Shown: in pieces, positions 1-14,000 of the stretch | Layout of the letters: each line of letters begins with the position of its first letter | Numbering within the stretch: position 1 is the first letter of the stretch | Assembly (NCBI GenBank): GCA_028829895.1 | Contig: CM054177.1 | Span: 53,007,164 to 53,071,163, forward strand | Length of the DNA stretch: 64,000 nucleotides | Origin: Sinotaia quadrata | Lineage: Eukaryota > Mollusca > Gastropoda > Architaenioglossa > Viviparidae | Reading direction: 5' to 3' | The notes under the pieces: generated by a model | The model's database searches: none | Seen by the model: only the letters and a program-made list of their open reading frames with translations | What the model was told of the DNA's origin: nothing | Program-made: the position numbers and the translations under genes

Positions 1-376
1 ACAACCAAGACAGACTCTTGAATAAAAGTTAACAATGAGAATTTATTCTCATAAATATGGGGAACACTAAGGAAAAAGGATACATTCACAAAATCAGATG
101 AAATAAGAAAGAAGAAAAATGAGTCAAACAAATCCTCAATTCAAAACTAAATTGATTTAAGGAAATATGAGCCATTAATGCATATGCTATATTAAACCTG
201 TATTTGGCTATACAGGAATTTAATGGATTGGAAGGCAAATCAGAAAAAAATATTCTCAATTCATGAAGCCCTGTACCCAGAAGTTCTCTGTGTTTTAGAA
301 AAAGAGAGGTAGAGAACTAAAATATCAAGGACATTAATAAATGAGAGGTCATGGGCTTTGCTGAATATCTCTAGAC
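1..376. other. PIK3C3 intron, no feature seen
   Basis: AT-rich sequence downstream of exon 16 of the minus-strand gene. No exon, element or repeat was recognised. Confidence 0.6.
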
Positions 377-594
377 CAGGGGTGCACAAACTGTGGCCCA
401 TGGGCCGCATGGAGCCCAAGACAGAGCTCTATGCAGCCCCCAGAGGACTTTTGGATGTTACCATTATTACGAATGTAAAGCACATTATTTCATTATTTGT
501 GTTGTTTTTTCTACTGAGCCATCCATGTGGTGGCCATCCATGTGCTATCAATTGGAAATTTGGCCCTCTGGCCTAAGATGTTTGTGCACCCCTG
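377..594. mobile_element. 218-bp non-autonomous hAT element (MITE)
   Basis: Perfect 15-bp terminal inverted repeats CAGGGGTGCACAAAC bound the element. Flanks CTCTAGAC (369-376) and CTCTGGAC (595-602) are an 8-bp target duplication with one mismatch, diagnostic of hAT transposons. Next to the left repeat is CTGTGGCCCA, common in Charlie/GTF2IRD2-like hAT termini. No transposase is encoded. Confidence 0.88.
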
Positions 595-629
595 CTCTGG
601 ACTAAAGCAAAGAGGAGCTGCTGACAAAA

Positions 630-1245
630 AGCAGTAAAACTCATTGGATTATACCAACTACCACATACAAGCAAAGAAACAGTAAAATTCATTGGATTAT
701 ACCAACTACCACATACAGGCAAAGAAACAGTAAAACTTGGTGGATTATACCAACTACAAGACACAGACAAAGAAACAGTAAAACTTGGTGGATTATACCA
801 ACTACAAGTCACAGACAAAGAAACAGTAAAACTTGGTGGATTATACCAACTACAAGTCACAGACAAAGAAACAGTAAAACTTGGTGGATTATACCAACTA
901 CCACACACAGGCAAAGAAACGTAAAACTCAGTAAATTATACTAACTATCATACAAAGAAACAGTCAAATTCAGTGGATTGTACTATCACCCAAACAAAGA
1001 AGCAATAACACTCAGTGGATTATATCAACTATTAAACACAAACATAGAAGCAGTAAAACTCAAGGGATTATACCAAATATCACACAAACAAAGAATCAGT
1101 GGATTATACCAATTATCACACAAACAAAGAAACAGTAGAACTCAGTAGATTATACCAACTATCACTCAAACAAAGAAACTGTAAAATTCATTGGATTATA
1201 CCAACTATCACACAAACAGTAACACTAATAAATTTATCACTTCTT
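630..1245. repeat. 48-bp minisatellite, about 13 units
   Basis: CAGTAAAA recurs at 632, 680, 728 and 776, giving a 48-bp period. The core is TGGATTATACCAACTA followed by CAAAGAAACAG. Units are most alike at 640-900 and decay toward 1240. Since 48 is a multiple of three, the minus strand stays open at 914-573 and reads a 16-residue repeat (SWYNPPSFTV), which is not a gene. Confidence 0.92.
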
Positions 1246-1965
1246 TATACAATTCATAAAAAGATTTCTTTTAACCAAATTTAAATCTAAAATAATACAG
1301 ATAAGAGTTAAACTCAAAATCTCACAAGGTAAAAATGAAAATGTCTAAGGATCTTAAATGCTATTCTGCAAAAGTATAGATGAAAATTTTATCTGGATGT
1401 CAGTCTGTTGAAATACACTGCATTAAAAGGCAGACACAATGGAATGGTAAAACTCTAACTAAAATAGGTGTGAGAATCAAAACCTGAAAGATGGCAGATG
1501 CACCAGCAATAAGCAGTACATGTAAGGGAAAAATTCAAAATACTATAGGTCTTTGAAATAACAAGAGATTGCATAATTCCCTCATGAAAACAAAACACTG
1601 TAGCTGTTAACAGTCACTACAGCATATAGCAATACACTTTTAAGCTGATGTAACCAGTGACAAACCTACAAACAGAAGATAGAGAAATCTGTATTCATGT
1701 AAACATCTCTATCCAATGCTTCATTTGGGGTGTTCTGCAAAGCATTTTTGTAAGAATGGACATCACCTTTTAATAAGTTTTTATCAGACAACCAACACAA
1801 AAGTCTGAGACCACTGATTCAGAATAAAAAAAAAAACCAAAATGCATATTCATCTATGACAAATGTCAAAGATAACAATTTACTCAGGACAGATAATTAG
1901 ATTTCATTATCAAGGATTTAGAATGTGTATATATATATCTACTAATTCTACACTTGACTCCTCAC
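1246..1965. other. PIK3C3 intron, no feature seen
   Basis: AT-rich intron sequence between the minisatellite and exon 16. A short (TA)n run lies near 1925-1938; nothing else was recognised. Confidence 0.55.
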
Positions 1966-2094
1966 CTTATCCATAAGCTCAATCATCTGTAATATAAGTT
2001 GGTCTTGTCGTAAATCATCCCCATGCTTAAAAATAGTGACGTATTTGCTGTCATTCACTGTTTGAAATGTTAACCGACATGGCATCAGTTTGCT
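1966..2094 (-). CDS. PIK3C3: PIK3C3 exon 16, kinase N-lobe (last in window)
   Basis: Encodes residues 619-661 ([16 protein letters not shown]), with the ATP-binding lysine at 641. It ends in a good donor, GTGAGG, and no later kinase exon was found between it and the left edge. Confidence 0.95.
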
Positions 2095-5000
2095 CTGAAA
2101 AGTATGTTCATTACACTTTAAAAAACAAACTATTAGGTTTTATATATTTAACAATTATATGTCTTTATTAATACAGTGATCCTCACTTATTTAGATTTGT
2201 GTACTTTTCATTGGATGACTGTAAACAAAAGCTAAAAAAATAGAGTGTAAACAACACATGCCTTTTATGCCTTTTATGTGATTTTGCTGTTCTCACTTTT
2301 CTCTACACTAGCTTAGGTAGGTGATTTTTAGTTAGAAACCTTGGATAATATAACACAATTACCTTGAACTCTATACTTTCTCCTTAAAATTATTCATAAA
2401 ATTTATTATTTATTATTATGCTTTTTAAGCTATTATTACCTACCAACAAAAAAAGGTAAACAAGCATGTTGTTTAAACAATTAATAACAATCAAAAGAAA
2501 AATGTAAACAATGTGTTGTTTGAATTATTAATACCCATCACAAGAAAACAATACAGTATTTCATAACTAAACAACAATTTTATATATTATTTATCAAAAC
2601 AGGAATCAATTCATAATAAACTGTATTTTAAAACAAATGAATAACATGACACCCACATTGAACAATGTTGCCTCCTGAGGAATGATGCCTTTGACTTTAA
2701 CTGCAGGGTCAAGAGGCAATGGCAATTCATCAAAAGATGAAAAGTTCATCTTACATGCCTCAGCATCCTGCAGCAGTGCTTGGAGTTTTTCAATCTGTGG
2801 TTTTGTGAGCAAAAGATAAGAGTATTTTCTTTAATAACACTTTACTCAGGCTTCAACAAAGATGTCAGATCAAATTTTATGTGAGAATAACCCATAAAGA
2901 TTAGAGTGAAGTATGAGGACCATGGTAAATAGTGAAGGTATTAGGACAATGGTAAAAAAGGTCAAGATAAATAAAATGGCACTGATAAAAAGGTAAAAGT
3001 GATGTATTAGGCAATGGTAAATAGGCTGAAGTGATATATCATGTCAATGGTAAAAGTTATAAACTTACTATTAAGTATTGAGGTATAGGGAAAAGGGCTA
3101 ATGTGAAGTAATGGGACAAGGGTAAATAGGCTAAAACAAAGCATTAGAGCAATGGTAAAACAGTTATAGTGAACTGAAGTTTTAGGGCAATAGTAAAACA
3201 GTTATAATGAACTGAAGTTTTGGGGCAATGGTAAAAATTGTAAGGTAAAGTATGGGGTATTAAATTAAAAGTTATAGTAAAGCTTAAGTATTAAGCAACA
3301 ACAGAAATTACAGATTGAAGAAATGGGCAATTTCAAATAGTAAAGAATTGAGCACAGTGTAAATGTACAATAAAGGTGAAGAAAAAACAAACACTAAGTG
3401 AATCCCTGATATACATTTTACAATGAAAACTCTACACAAATAATGATCTTAAGCCCCATCACTTGATTTTATCATTAGTGCTTTAGGCTTCTCTTCTCTT
3501 GATCATTTTGCTGTCTTATATTGATATTCTTCATATTTTCTCTCTCTTTAAACAAGTTTTTAGCACTTTTAATATCTTATAAAATCTCATATTATGTTCC
3601 ACTCACCTTTTTACTACGACTGCCAGATTCACGCATAACCATCTTTACCATGTTGACAAGACGTTCTAAAAATGTCTGCTGCCTTGCCAATACAGAACGC
3701 ATCTGCCGATAATCATGCCCACCCTGAATAAAAACACTCTTGTTCTGCTAACATGTTTCCAAACTCTTCTTAAAAAAAAAAATGTATCTTTCTCATCACA
3801 AAATTATCTTTCTCATCACAAAATTATCCTTCTCATCATAACAATTCATCTTTCTCATCACAAAATTATCCTTCTCATCATAACAATTCATCTTTCTCAT
3901 CACAAAATTATCCTTCTCATCATAACAATTCATCTTTCTCATCACAAAATTATCCTTCTCATCATAACAATTCATCCTTCTCATCAAAACAATTAATCTT
4001 TCTCATTACAAAATTATCCTTCTCATCATAACAATTCATCCTTCTCATCAAAACAATTAATCTTCACCATAATAATCATCCTTCTCACCACCGGTTGTGG
4101 GGAGGGGGGGTAAATTTGCCTGCCATATTTCTAAACCTAATTGTTATATAATTTGTTAAATGTCAATATGACATGACCTTCAGGTACTATGCATGATGAT
4201 ATTTTTGTGAGTACCAGAATTAAAATAACAACTCAGGTAAAAATATGCTAGAATTTGCTGATGCAATCCAAACCAGTTCCAAGCAGATGAGTAGTTTTTC
4301 TGACTAAGTAATAGTCTCACACTTGTTCATAACAATTTCAACCAATGGGGATAGACTGAAACTTACATTGTTAAAAAAAGTCTTATATTCTAATCACTTA
4401 GATTTTGACGTAACTCAATTCCAGTCATAAAGGCCATCATGGTAAGTAAACGGACTGAAAAGAAAGAATGGACTTAGAAATATTTCGTACATGTTTCCTA
4501 TTAATCTATGATTTGAATTAGAGAATGCTTTATGTAATTGAATCATTATTTCTATGTTCACTAATGTTGAACATTATACTTGTGAATTTTGATCAATGCT
4601 ATATTTCTTATGTTGTGTGTGTATCAGGCTAATGAATATTGTTATAAGATTTGTAAGTTGAGAATGTGTGTAAGAGAGAAAGGAGTTTAGAAATGAAATA
4701 TGCCTGAAACTTAGTGCTGCAACTGATTTAACTTTTGCAAAGTGGAGCATGCCTTTTGATGCTTTTGATGTTTTGCAACCTTGTATCCATTTGAGACTGC
4801 AGTGACTCTACCAGATCGTGTTGGGTCTATGTATCCAATGTTGTCATCGAACTTATCAGTAAATGTGTTGCTGGAAGTTGATGTCTGTGAATTCCATTCA
4901 ACAGCCAATATGACAGAAATTAAAGTTTGGTCTTGAGAATTCACGAAGATTTTTGAACATTCTTCGTGGTGTGCTTGGGTAGTGCACACGAAGATTCTGA

Positions 5001-8000
5001 AATACTCTTCATGATGTGCTTTGAGAGCATACAAAGTTCTGGACAATTCTCTGTGAGAGTATCAAAGATTCAGGAACGTTGTGTAATGTGCCTAGAAGGG
5101 ACTGTCATTTAATAAGAAAGTTATTTGTTGCAAACCATATGATTTTTGAACACGCATTAGTGATGGCTGCCATCATTAAAAGATTAGGTACATTGACTAT
5201 AATTATCTCTTTAAACTCCTCTCTCTTTTCTATGATGAAACTATATCTATGAACTTGATTTTATATATATATATATATATATATATGTTAATTTGACTGC
5301 TGATGTCTATGCTAGGATAAACTGAATAAGTGTCAAACGTTTAATCAAACATTGTTGTGATGTAAATGTCATTGCTCTTTTGATTATATTCATATGTTGA
5401 ATATTTGATTGTTGATTTAATAAATTTATTATTACATTTAATAACCTTCTTGCAAATATATTAAAACCTTCTGTTGGAGTAACAGTGGGTGCACGGGGGC
5501 TCATTAAATATAAATATAAGACAGATTTTTATTACTCCTTTTTTAAGATGTTTCCACCTGCAGAAACATATTGTGACAGTAAAACATCCTTCATATTACA
5601 GTGTAAAGAGTAGAAGGGTTTTACGACATTCTTATAATCTGCCAAGAGAGAAACATGTTGGTCTTGTGGAGAATTATTAATAACTATAAATTAAGATTCC
5701 CAATCACTTGTAAGTAGTTATGTGTTATAAATTAATAAATAATAATCATAACGAGTGAAGGGTGCCCAGAAATGTCACAAAAGTCATTCTTCTCATCAAA
5801 ACAATTCATCCTTCTCATCACCGGTCATTCTTCTCATCAACACAATTCATCTATCTCATCACAACAATTATCCTTCTCATTACAGTACACAAAAACTAGA
5901 TGACCCCATCTCAGAAAACATACACATACAATGCATTAATGAAAAATAATTATAAATTTATTTTTAAAAGCATATATGAAACTGAAACATATCTATGACT
6001 CAGAAAGAAAGATCTATGTGAAAATTTTCCTCTAATATTGTCAATGCCAAAATGAAGCTTTTGATTATATATATATATATAAAAAACACTTTCACTTATG
6101 TTTGTCACACAAATACACTTACCTATCACTATCAAGGAGAAATGCTTTTTCATGCAGAATATTTTCATCAAAATCTGTCTTTATCATTTGGTAGGATGAA
6201 ATGTCTCAATATCCAGAACATAATTATATTTCATGTATACAACTTTGCCAAAGTTAAAATCTTTTGGCACAATAACCATTTCATTGTTCATTCTAAAGTG
6301 AAACATAAGACAGAGAAACATATTTACCTCAATGCAAAGGTGAAATATTTTAATACAAAGAAGTACCATTGATGTGTATTCCTACCTTTGTTAATGCTAA
6401 TGTAAAACTTGCACTTCATTGTCACATATTTCATGAACACGTTTAAAATGACACATTTTACACAAACATATTTAATGAACACACTTATCTGTAGAGAACT
6501 TAATTATAATGGCCTGTATTTTATAAATATGTTCACCTTTGCCAATGCCAAGCTGAAGCGTCTCATCACACAAACATACATTTCATGAACATTTTCATTC
6601 TTGGCATGGTTGTCTTGATCCTCACACTCAACAATCAAGTACCTATGTAGAAAGTAAGCCATAATGTCAATGAATGTCAACTATGTGATTAACACACCTT
6701 ATTGAATGCATTTCTGATGATTCATATTATGAGCACATCAGACTGCTTCTTAATAATTATTTTAAGCTGTTTCTAAAATTTCACAAGTTCTACAGTAGTA
6801 TACATTCCATATATTTTTGCAGTTGGCCCTTTTAAGCCTATGGTAAAAAAAAAAAAAATCCTAGTAACTGATGTCATTATTGAAAACCTAATCATCAATT
6901 TTCAAGATATAGACAAACAATACATTGGAAAGACTTTCTTGAAGGGGATGCCCTTGTAAAGACATCATATCCACTGAATGAATATGTCAAAATATAAGGT
7001 AAAAATTAACAGAGCATTTGCTTATAATAAGTACTGCCTACTTTATTAAGCTAATGCTAAGTGTACAAATTGTTACATCCAATAGTAATATATTCAAATG
7101 ACTTTTGCTAAGACAGAATGTCAAACAAACTCTTCTCAAAATGAGCATTATCTGTTATTGAGGTAATAAACAGGCATACATATTTTAGCTACATGAATAA
7201 AATTACACTGATCTTTATACATCGGACTGATTAGATAAATACATTAAAAAATTATTTAAGTCTAAATGCAATTAATTGGATAAATACATACAAAAATTAT
7301 TTTAGTATAAACGCAATTTTATTCCAGTAATCCAGATTGAAAATTGGAAATTACACTGATCAACCCACATCAAATAAATATGTCAGTATGGAACAACATT
7401 ATATAAATATGTTTATTTCTGCACTTCTGTTTAAGATACTAATTATGTAGCCAGTCATCCACTGGTCTACAGTACAATCAAATGAAAAATCTTATATCTT
7501 CTGCTTACCAGAATAATTTTATCATATAAGATATAAAAGATAATCTGAGGCCTGTAACTCTTGATCACTTTATCCATTTTGAAATAAAATATTTTGAGGA
7601 TATATTCAAAAATGTAATCATCTAATGTGCATGTTCATGCTGATAAAAGGTTGCTTTCTATCTCAATCTGGATTATTTGTTTGGTTACAAGCAATTTATT
7701 TCAATATAGCCTTAAATTGATCATTTATATTGATAACATTGATCCTTTAAACATAATACATCACTTACCAGTATAAGTAGTTTGCAACTAGAGGGTTATT
7801 GCATGCTCTTGAAATAAGAAATGTTGCCAAGTCCATCTAAGACAAGAAGAGCCAAATAAAATAAATGCACAATTTTTGATAAATATATTAACATCAAAAT
7901 GTAGTTTTCATTTCATACAACTAAGAATTTATAAACTATAATTTCTACCAATGAAAACAGCAAAGAATTTCAAAATTACACTGGTTTTAGCCTACTATTG

Positions 8001-11000
8001 GAAACAGTAGTGAATTTCCATATTTGGAAATAGTATAGAATCTGGATATACGTTTACTTTAGTCTACTATTAGATACAGCAAGGAATCTCCATATATTTA
8101 CTGAGTTTTAGAAATAGCAAAAATTTCAAAATGTACTGACTTTAATCTGCCATTAAAAGTAGAATGGAATCTTTATTGACTTTATACCACTGAAAAGAAC
8201 AAGGAATCTTTATATTTACTGACTTTAGTCTACCATTGCAAAATGCATACATCTGTCAGTCAAATGGGCAGTAAAAACATTATGCACCAAATTTTGTTTA
8301 TCCTACTGAGCTTTGACTTCTATAAATAAAGAAATATTTTTTTTAAATGTTTATTTCACTATGGTTAATAATGAATAATAAAATAAAATTCTGCAAGTGT
8401 TAGAAAAGGACCCATATGTTGAAGAGTTCTTAGCAACCAACCTCTTAACCAATCAAATCAAGCTTTTTACATTTTTGGTATAAAATTTGATTAATCAGGC
8501 CTAACTTATGTGCGGTGAAGGTTTCTCAAGAAAGCAGTTTGTAAACTGGTTTCAAACAGCATTTTAGCAATTAAATAATGTAAGGGAGGTAATCCTCTCT
8601 ATTTCCATGTGCCATTTTCCTTTCTACAGTTCAAATAATGGCAGCAATCATAAATCAAACTATTGCGTTTCAGTGATTTTCAGCTTCGGAAATAAATTTG
8701 TTAACACAGTTAGGTTCAAAAATCATCTTTATTAACATTAAAAATGCATTTCATATATTTAGAAAATGTAAAATCCTAACACTAAACAATGCAAATATAT
8801 AATAATCTCAAAGATGGGAAAAAACAATTTTAAAAATTTTTCATCAACCGGCTCATGCCATCTATGGCCTTAAGCAGTATTTTCCGGTACTAAATAACTA
8901 TTTTTAACAAAAAGCCTCTGTATATATGTGCATTTGTGAGAGTGTGTGTGCAGTTAAGTCAAATACCTCTAATTCCAGGCTTGTCTGGGGTGCTTCAGCC
9001 TTGCCTCCCACACTGTTTAAAGCATCAGTTATGGAGTCACTTGACGAAGTACGTGACACTGATATTGGAGACCTTTATTAGACAGAAATGATAAATGCAC
9101 AAAATTCATCCAGAAAATCTCATCAATATCAGCAAACAACAGGATTTAGTTCTCAAAATTTTGTTGGCAAATCTATTTATTCTCTTTTAACAGAAAATTA
9201 TTTGCAGTATTTTATATATTATATTTAAGTGTAATATGTCAAGACGTAAACCAGAAAAAAATTGTGCATACAGAAAGTAAAAGATACAAACAACATGTTC
9301 TGCAGAGAAGACTATGATACTTGAGAGGGAAAATTATGTATACCATTCATCAGTTATCATGCACACATTTCAGTGCAGTTATTGAGTCATAAAATAACTT
9401 TAAATCAAATTTTGAAATGGCAAACACCATAGAATCTTTTGCTCTAGTCAGGTTTTCTTTTTCTTGCTAACTGATTATTCTGTGGAAAATGAAAATAATA
9501 TAAGAGATTCTAAATTCCTCATAAAATCAACAAATCCATGGAAAATTCCATCCATTAAAGGCACAATGCTCAAACACATCAAATACACAATTTCATTTGT
9601 AAAAATTGTATTCTGTTATTAAAGCAACTTCTGTAAAACTAATAACTTCAGTTTTATAAATATTTCTTGTATAATTTAAAAAAAATAATAATAAAACAAC
9701 TGTTGAATTAAAAAAAACCACAACTAATTAACTCTTCCACTTCTGAAAGTCTTGATTTCAGGATATTATCAACTAATATTATATAAATAAGATATAAACT
9801 CAAGTCTTTAAAATACATGAAAGGTTAATAAACTTTAACAATAAATTTATTAAATCAACATATATATAATATACAACATATGAATATAATCAAGATAGCA
9901 TTGACATTTACATCACTTCATAACAATGTTTGATTAAATATTTGACACATATTCAGTTTATCCTAGCATAAACAACAGCAGTCAAATTCATGTATATATA
10001 TATATATATATATATAAAATCAAGTTCATAGATATAGTTTCACTATAGAAATGAGAGTGGAGTTTTAAAGAGATAATTATAGTTGATGTACATAACCTTT
10101 TCAATGATAGTAACTGTCGGTCAATCATGTGGTTTGCAATAAGTCACTTTCTTTCTTATTAAATGACAGTCCAACATACCCCTTTCTAGGCACATTACAC
10201 AACCATTCAAGAATCTTTGATACTCTCACAGAGAATCGTCCAGAACTTTGTATGCACTATCAAAGCACATCACGAGGAGTGTTTCAGAATCTTTGTGTGC
10301 ACTACCCAAACACACCACAAGTAATGTTCAAAAATCTTCATGAATTCTCAAGACCAAACTCAAGATTCAATTTCTGTCATATTGGCTCACCAATGGAAAT
10401 CACAAGAATCAACTTAAAGTACACATTTACTGATAAGTTCGACGACAACATTGGATACACACACCAATATGATCCAGTAGAGTTTAGTGGTCACTGCAGT
10501 TTCAAGTGGATACAAGGTTATAAAACATCGAAACCATCAAAAGCATCAAACGGCATGGTCCTTTCTACAAAAGTCAAATTAAAGGCAACGATAAGTTTCA
10601 GGCATATTTCATCTCTAAACTCCTTTCACTCTTACACACAATAAATTATTACAAATCCTACAACAATATTCATTAGCCCAATACACATGCAGCATAAGGA
10701 ATATAGCACTGGTCAAAATTCACAAGTATAATGTATTACATAATTAAATTAGTGAAATGTCATTTTGACATTTAACAAATTATATAATAATTAAGTTTAG
10801 AAATAGGGACGGCAAATTTACTCCACACTAATAACAATGAAAGAAAGATGTTTTTAAATCTTTATCAAAAAACAAGTTTTACATTATAATAAATCTAAAA
10901 GAGATTAATCATAGTTTCAACATTTTGTCATATTACAACAGATTACAAATATTATTTTGAATCGTTTCAAATTAATAAAAAAACACAATGTTGCTTTTTC

Positions 11001-14000
11001 TCTGTGAATATAGTCACAATTATACAAGTTGTTAGATGCATCATGTATCATAAAAAAGAAAGAAAAAAGAATCTATATACAAATTATTCAATTTTATTTT
11101 ACTTTGTCTCACATTTGTTTTACAGGTGAAAGCACAGTTTTCCCATTTTATGAAGTTTTTTTTTCAACTTACATCACTTGTTCAAATGAAAATGCAGTCA
11201 TACCTTTTAACTGTCAGTTTTTCAAATTAAATATTGAGATCATCATATGAAGACATTTCTATTATCTATAATTATTTTAGGTGAAAACACTATGAGGTCA
11301 TATTAAAAATTCCTTCTATTTATCTCTCTTTGTCAGGACAAAATAGATCATTTTGAAAAGTCCTATTAACTTACCTCTCTTTTTCAGGTGACGGCATATT
11401 CAGATCTGGGCTACTGATTGATTCACGATGTAAGGGCGGGGCATCCTCACCAACTTTGGCCTTGATTTCTGCAAAATTTTCATATTTAAGGGCTTGTACC
11501 AACTGTAGCAGATACAGCAAAAAGTCCTGTTAAAACAAAAGAAGAGATTTTTCATCAAATTTTTCTTCAAAATATGAGCAAACACTTAATCTTTCAATTC
11601 AGAGTTTAAATGTTTCTAAATGTTTATTAACTGTTATCACATCATCTACTGAACACACATGTGCCATACTCTTGTTTGGTCCAGCTCTGGCTTAGATCTA
11701 CATTATCCAACACTGTGCTACTAGATATGGCCACCATTTCTATGTCAATTACTTTTCATCAGTAAGCAACTCTTCGGAAAAGTCTTCTGCTAGACTACAG
11801 CTTTTCTAAAAGTCTCCATTAAGGGAAACATTACATATATATTATAACTGCAATAAAGTTCTAGAGAGTATGGACTTGATCTGATTTGCTCTCACTACTC
11901 CCAGTGCTTAGTTAAGATCTAAAGACAGTTGTGAGAGATTATAGTATCAACTATAGTATTAATTACATAGATTGTGTTATGCCACTTGTAAATATTTATT
12001 TTGCCATTTGTATTTAACTCTTTATCATAGCCATGTTACTTATTCACACCACTAGTTCACTGATCAGACATTCTGTTCATTCAATGTCTACACCTGTCTA
12101 GATATGATTTAGTGTGAATGGAGGAGAATCATCTATCATTGTGCCTGGTACACAACCAATCAGGTCGATTAGTGGCTTGCTTCATGCCTAACCTGCTGTG
12201 TAAGAGAGGATGTAGCATTAAATATCACAGGACTCATTCATTCATCTATACAATTTAAGATGAGTGATGTGTCATCTGTTGTCATTCATTATTGCATGTA
12301 CAGTGGTTTATTATAAAAAATTGTCTTTGTTAATAACTTTACAGCAGTAACATCAATCTTGCTGTAAACAAAAACCAGCTTAAGAAAAGGAAATATTTTA
12401 GCATAAGCAGACTAAAGGAATTGTGATAAAGGTTTGCTGCAATGGGTTCATAATAAAAATACTAATGGTAATAGCTTTACAAGCTTAAATTCTTCGATCA
12501 GTCTTAGTGGATCAGTTTTTGTAGATTTTGGTTGTTTCACAATTTAGAAAACATAAAGAAACAGTATTTAAGCATTTACTTTTCAACATTAAACCATCAA
12601 TGGAGTGTTTATCTAGAGCCAACATTACCTCAAAATGCATTGTTCATTTAGAGTAAATAAAACTATTAACATGCTGTTTTTGTCTAGTTTATCTAATCAA
12701 CATTACTATTACTGTGCAAAGTTTATCTATCTAATCAAACTTAATATTACTATGTAATGCTTATCTACAGTCAACATTACTATAACTGAGCAATGTTTAT
12801 AAAAAATCACACTGCAATGTTTATCTAGAGCCAGCATTACTATAAGTCAACATTACTATAACTGTGCAGTGTTTATCAATGTTTATCAAGAGACAACATT
12901 TCTATCATTGGACAATATATTTGTCTTGTCAAAATTCAATTACTGTGCAAAGTTTATCTATTTAGTCCACATTACTCCCATTGTGCATAGTTTATCTAGT
13001 CAACATCTCAATAAATGTGCAATGTTTATCTAGTGTATATAGTCTATATTACTATTACTGCAAAAATTATTTAACAGAGCCAATATTACTATTGCAGCAC
13101 TGTTTGCATGTCAACATTTTACATCTATACAATGTTTAATTAACATTACTATCAATATGCATTCATCAACAGTCAATTTAGTGTTTAATCTAGTTAACAA
13201 AATAACTTGTGTTTATTACATGAATAAGTAAACATTTACTTTAAAATTAAAATTACAATTACACACAGCATCAAATCTTTCAATTAAAACAATTTACAAT
13301 CTATAAGAAATATAGGTTCAGAAGGTAAAATAAAAATATAAATGAAATCAAATAAATGAAGAATGGATGCTCACCTCATCGTCTGCCTGTCGAAGACGGC
13401 TGACAGCATACTTGCGGACAAGTGGATGCTGAAATGCTGGGCTGAGAAGCTCCAAAGCATCCACTACATCCACAGCCTGCCAGCCCGCCATAAGCTCCAG
13501 TGCCTGCTTGGCTTCCTGACCCATGGTCCAGTTCACACATTTCAGAAATTTGGTCAAGGCCTAAACAAGGTCACAAGCCTCAAATTTATACAGGACAATT
13601 GTGCTATTCAGAAACTTGGTGTCAAAGCCTAAACGGGGACATGAGGCTAGTGTTTATGCAGAACAAATGTGCAATTCAGAAACTTGGCCAAGGTTTAAAC
13701 GGGGCATGAAGCTTTTGTTATGCAGGACAAATGTGTAATTCAGAAACTTGGTCAAGGCTTAAAGAGGGGCATGAGGCAAGTATCTATGCAAGACAAATGT
13801 GCACTTAGAAAGTTGGTCAAGTTTTAAACAAGGGGAAAAAGACCTTATGTATTTTACATGTAATAAATGTATAACACTAAATTAAAGATATCTCAAAAAT
13901 ATAATAGCTATGTTCATAATTTTTCCAACACAACCTTATTTTATCAGGACACACATTCTCAGTATGAAAGATTTGTACAATATCAAATAGAAAAATGAAT

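Noticed and set aside
3715..3996. 93-codon plus frame and its antisense counterpart
   Set aside because: Both are translations of the 42-bp minisatellite unit.
3785..4095. CRISPR-like regular repeat spacing
   Set aside because: The half-units directly abut with no unique spacers, in a eukaryotic intron; it is a minisatellite.
6052..6372. 106-codon plus frame
   Set aside because: AT-rich low-complexity translation, antisense to PIK3C3 and overlapping nothing conserved.
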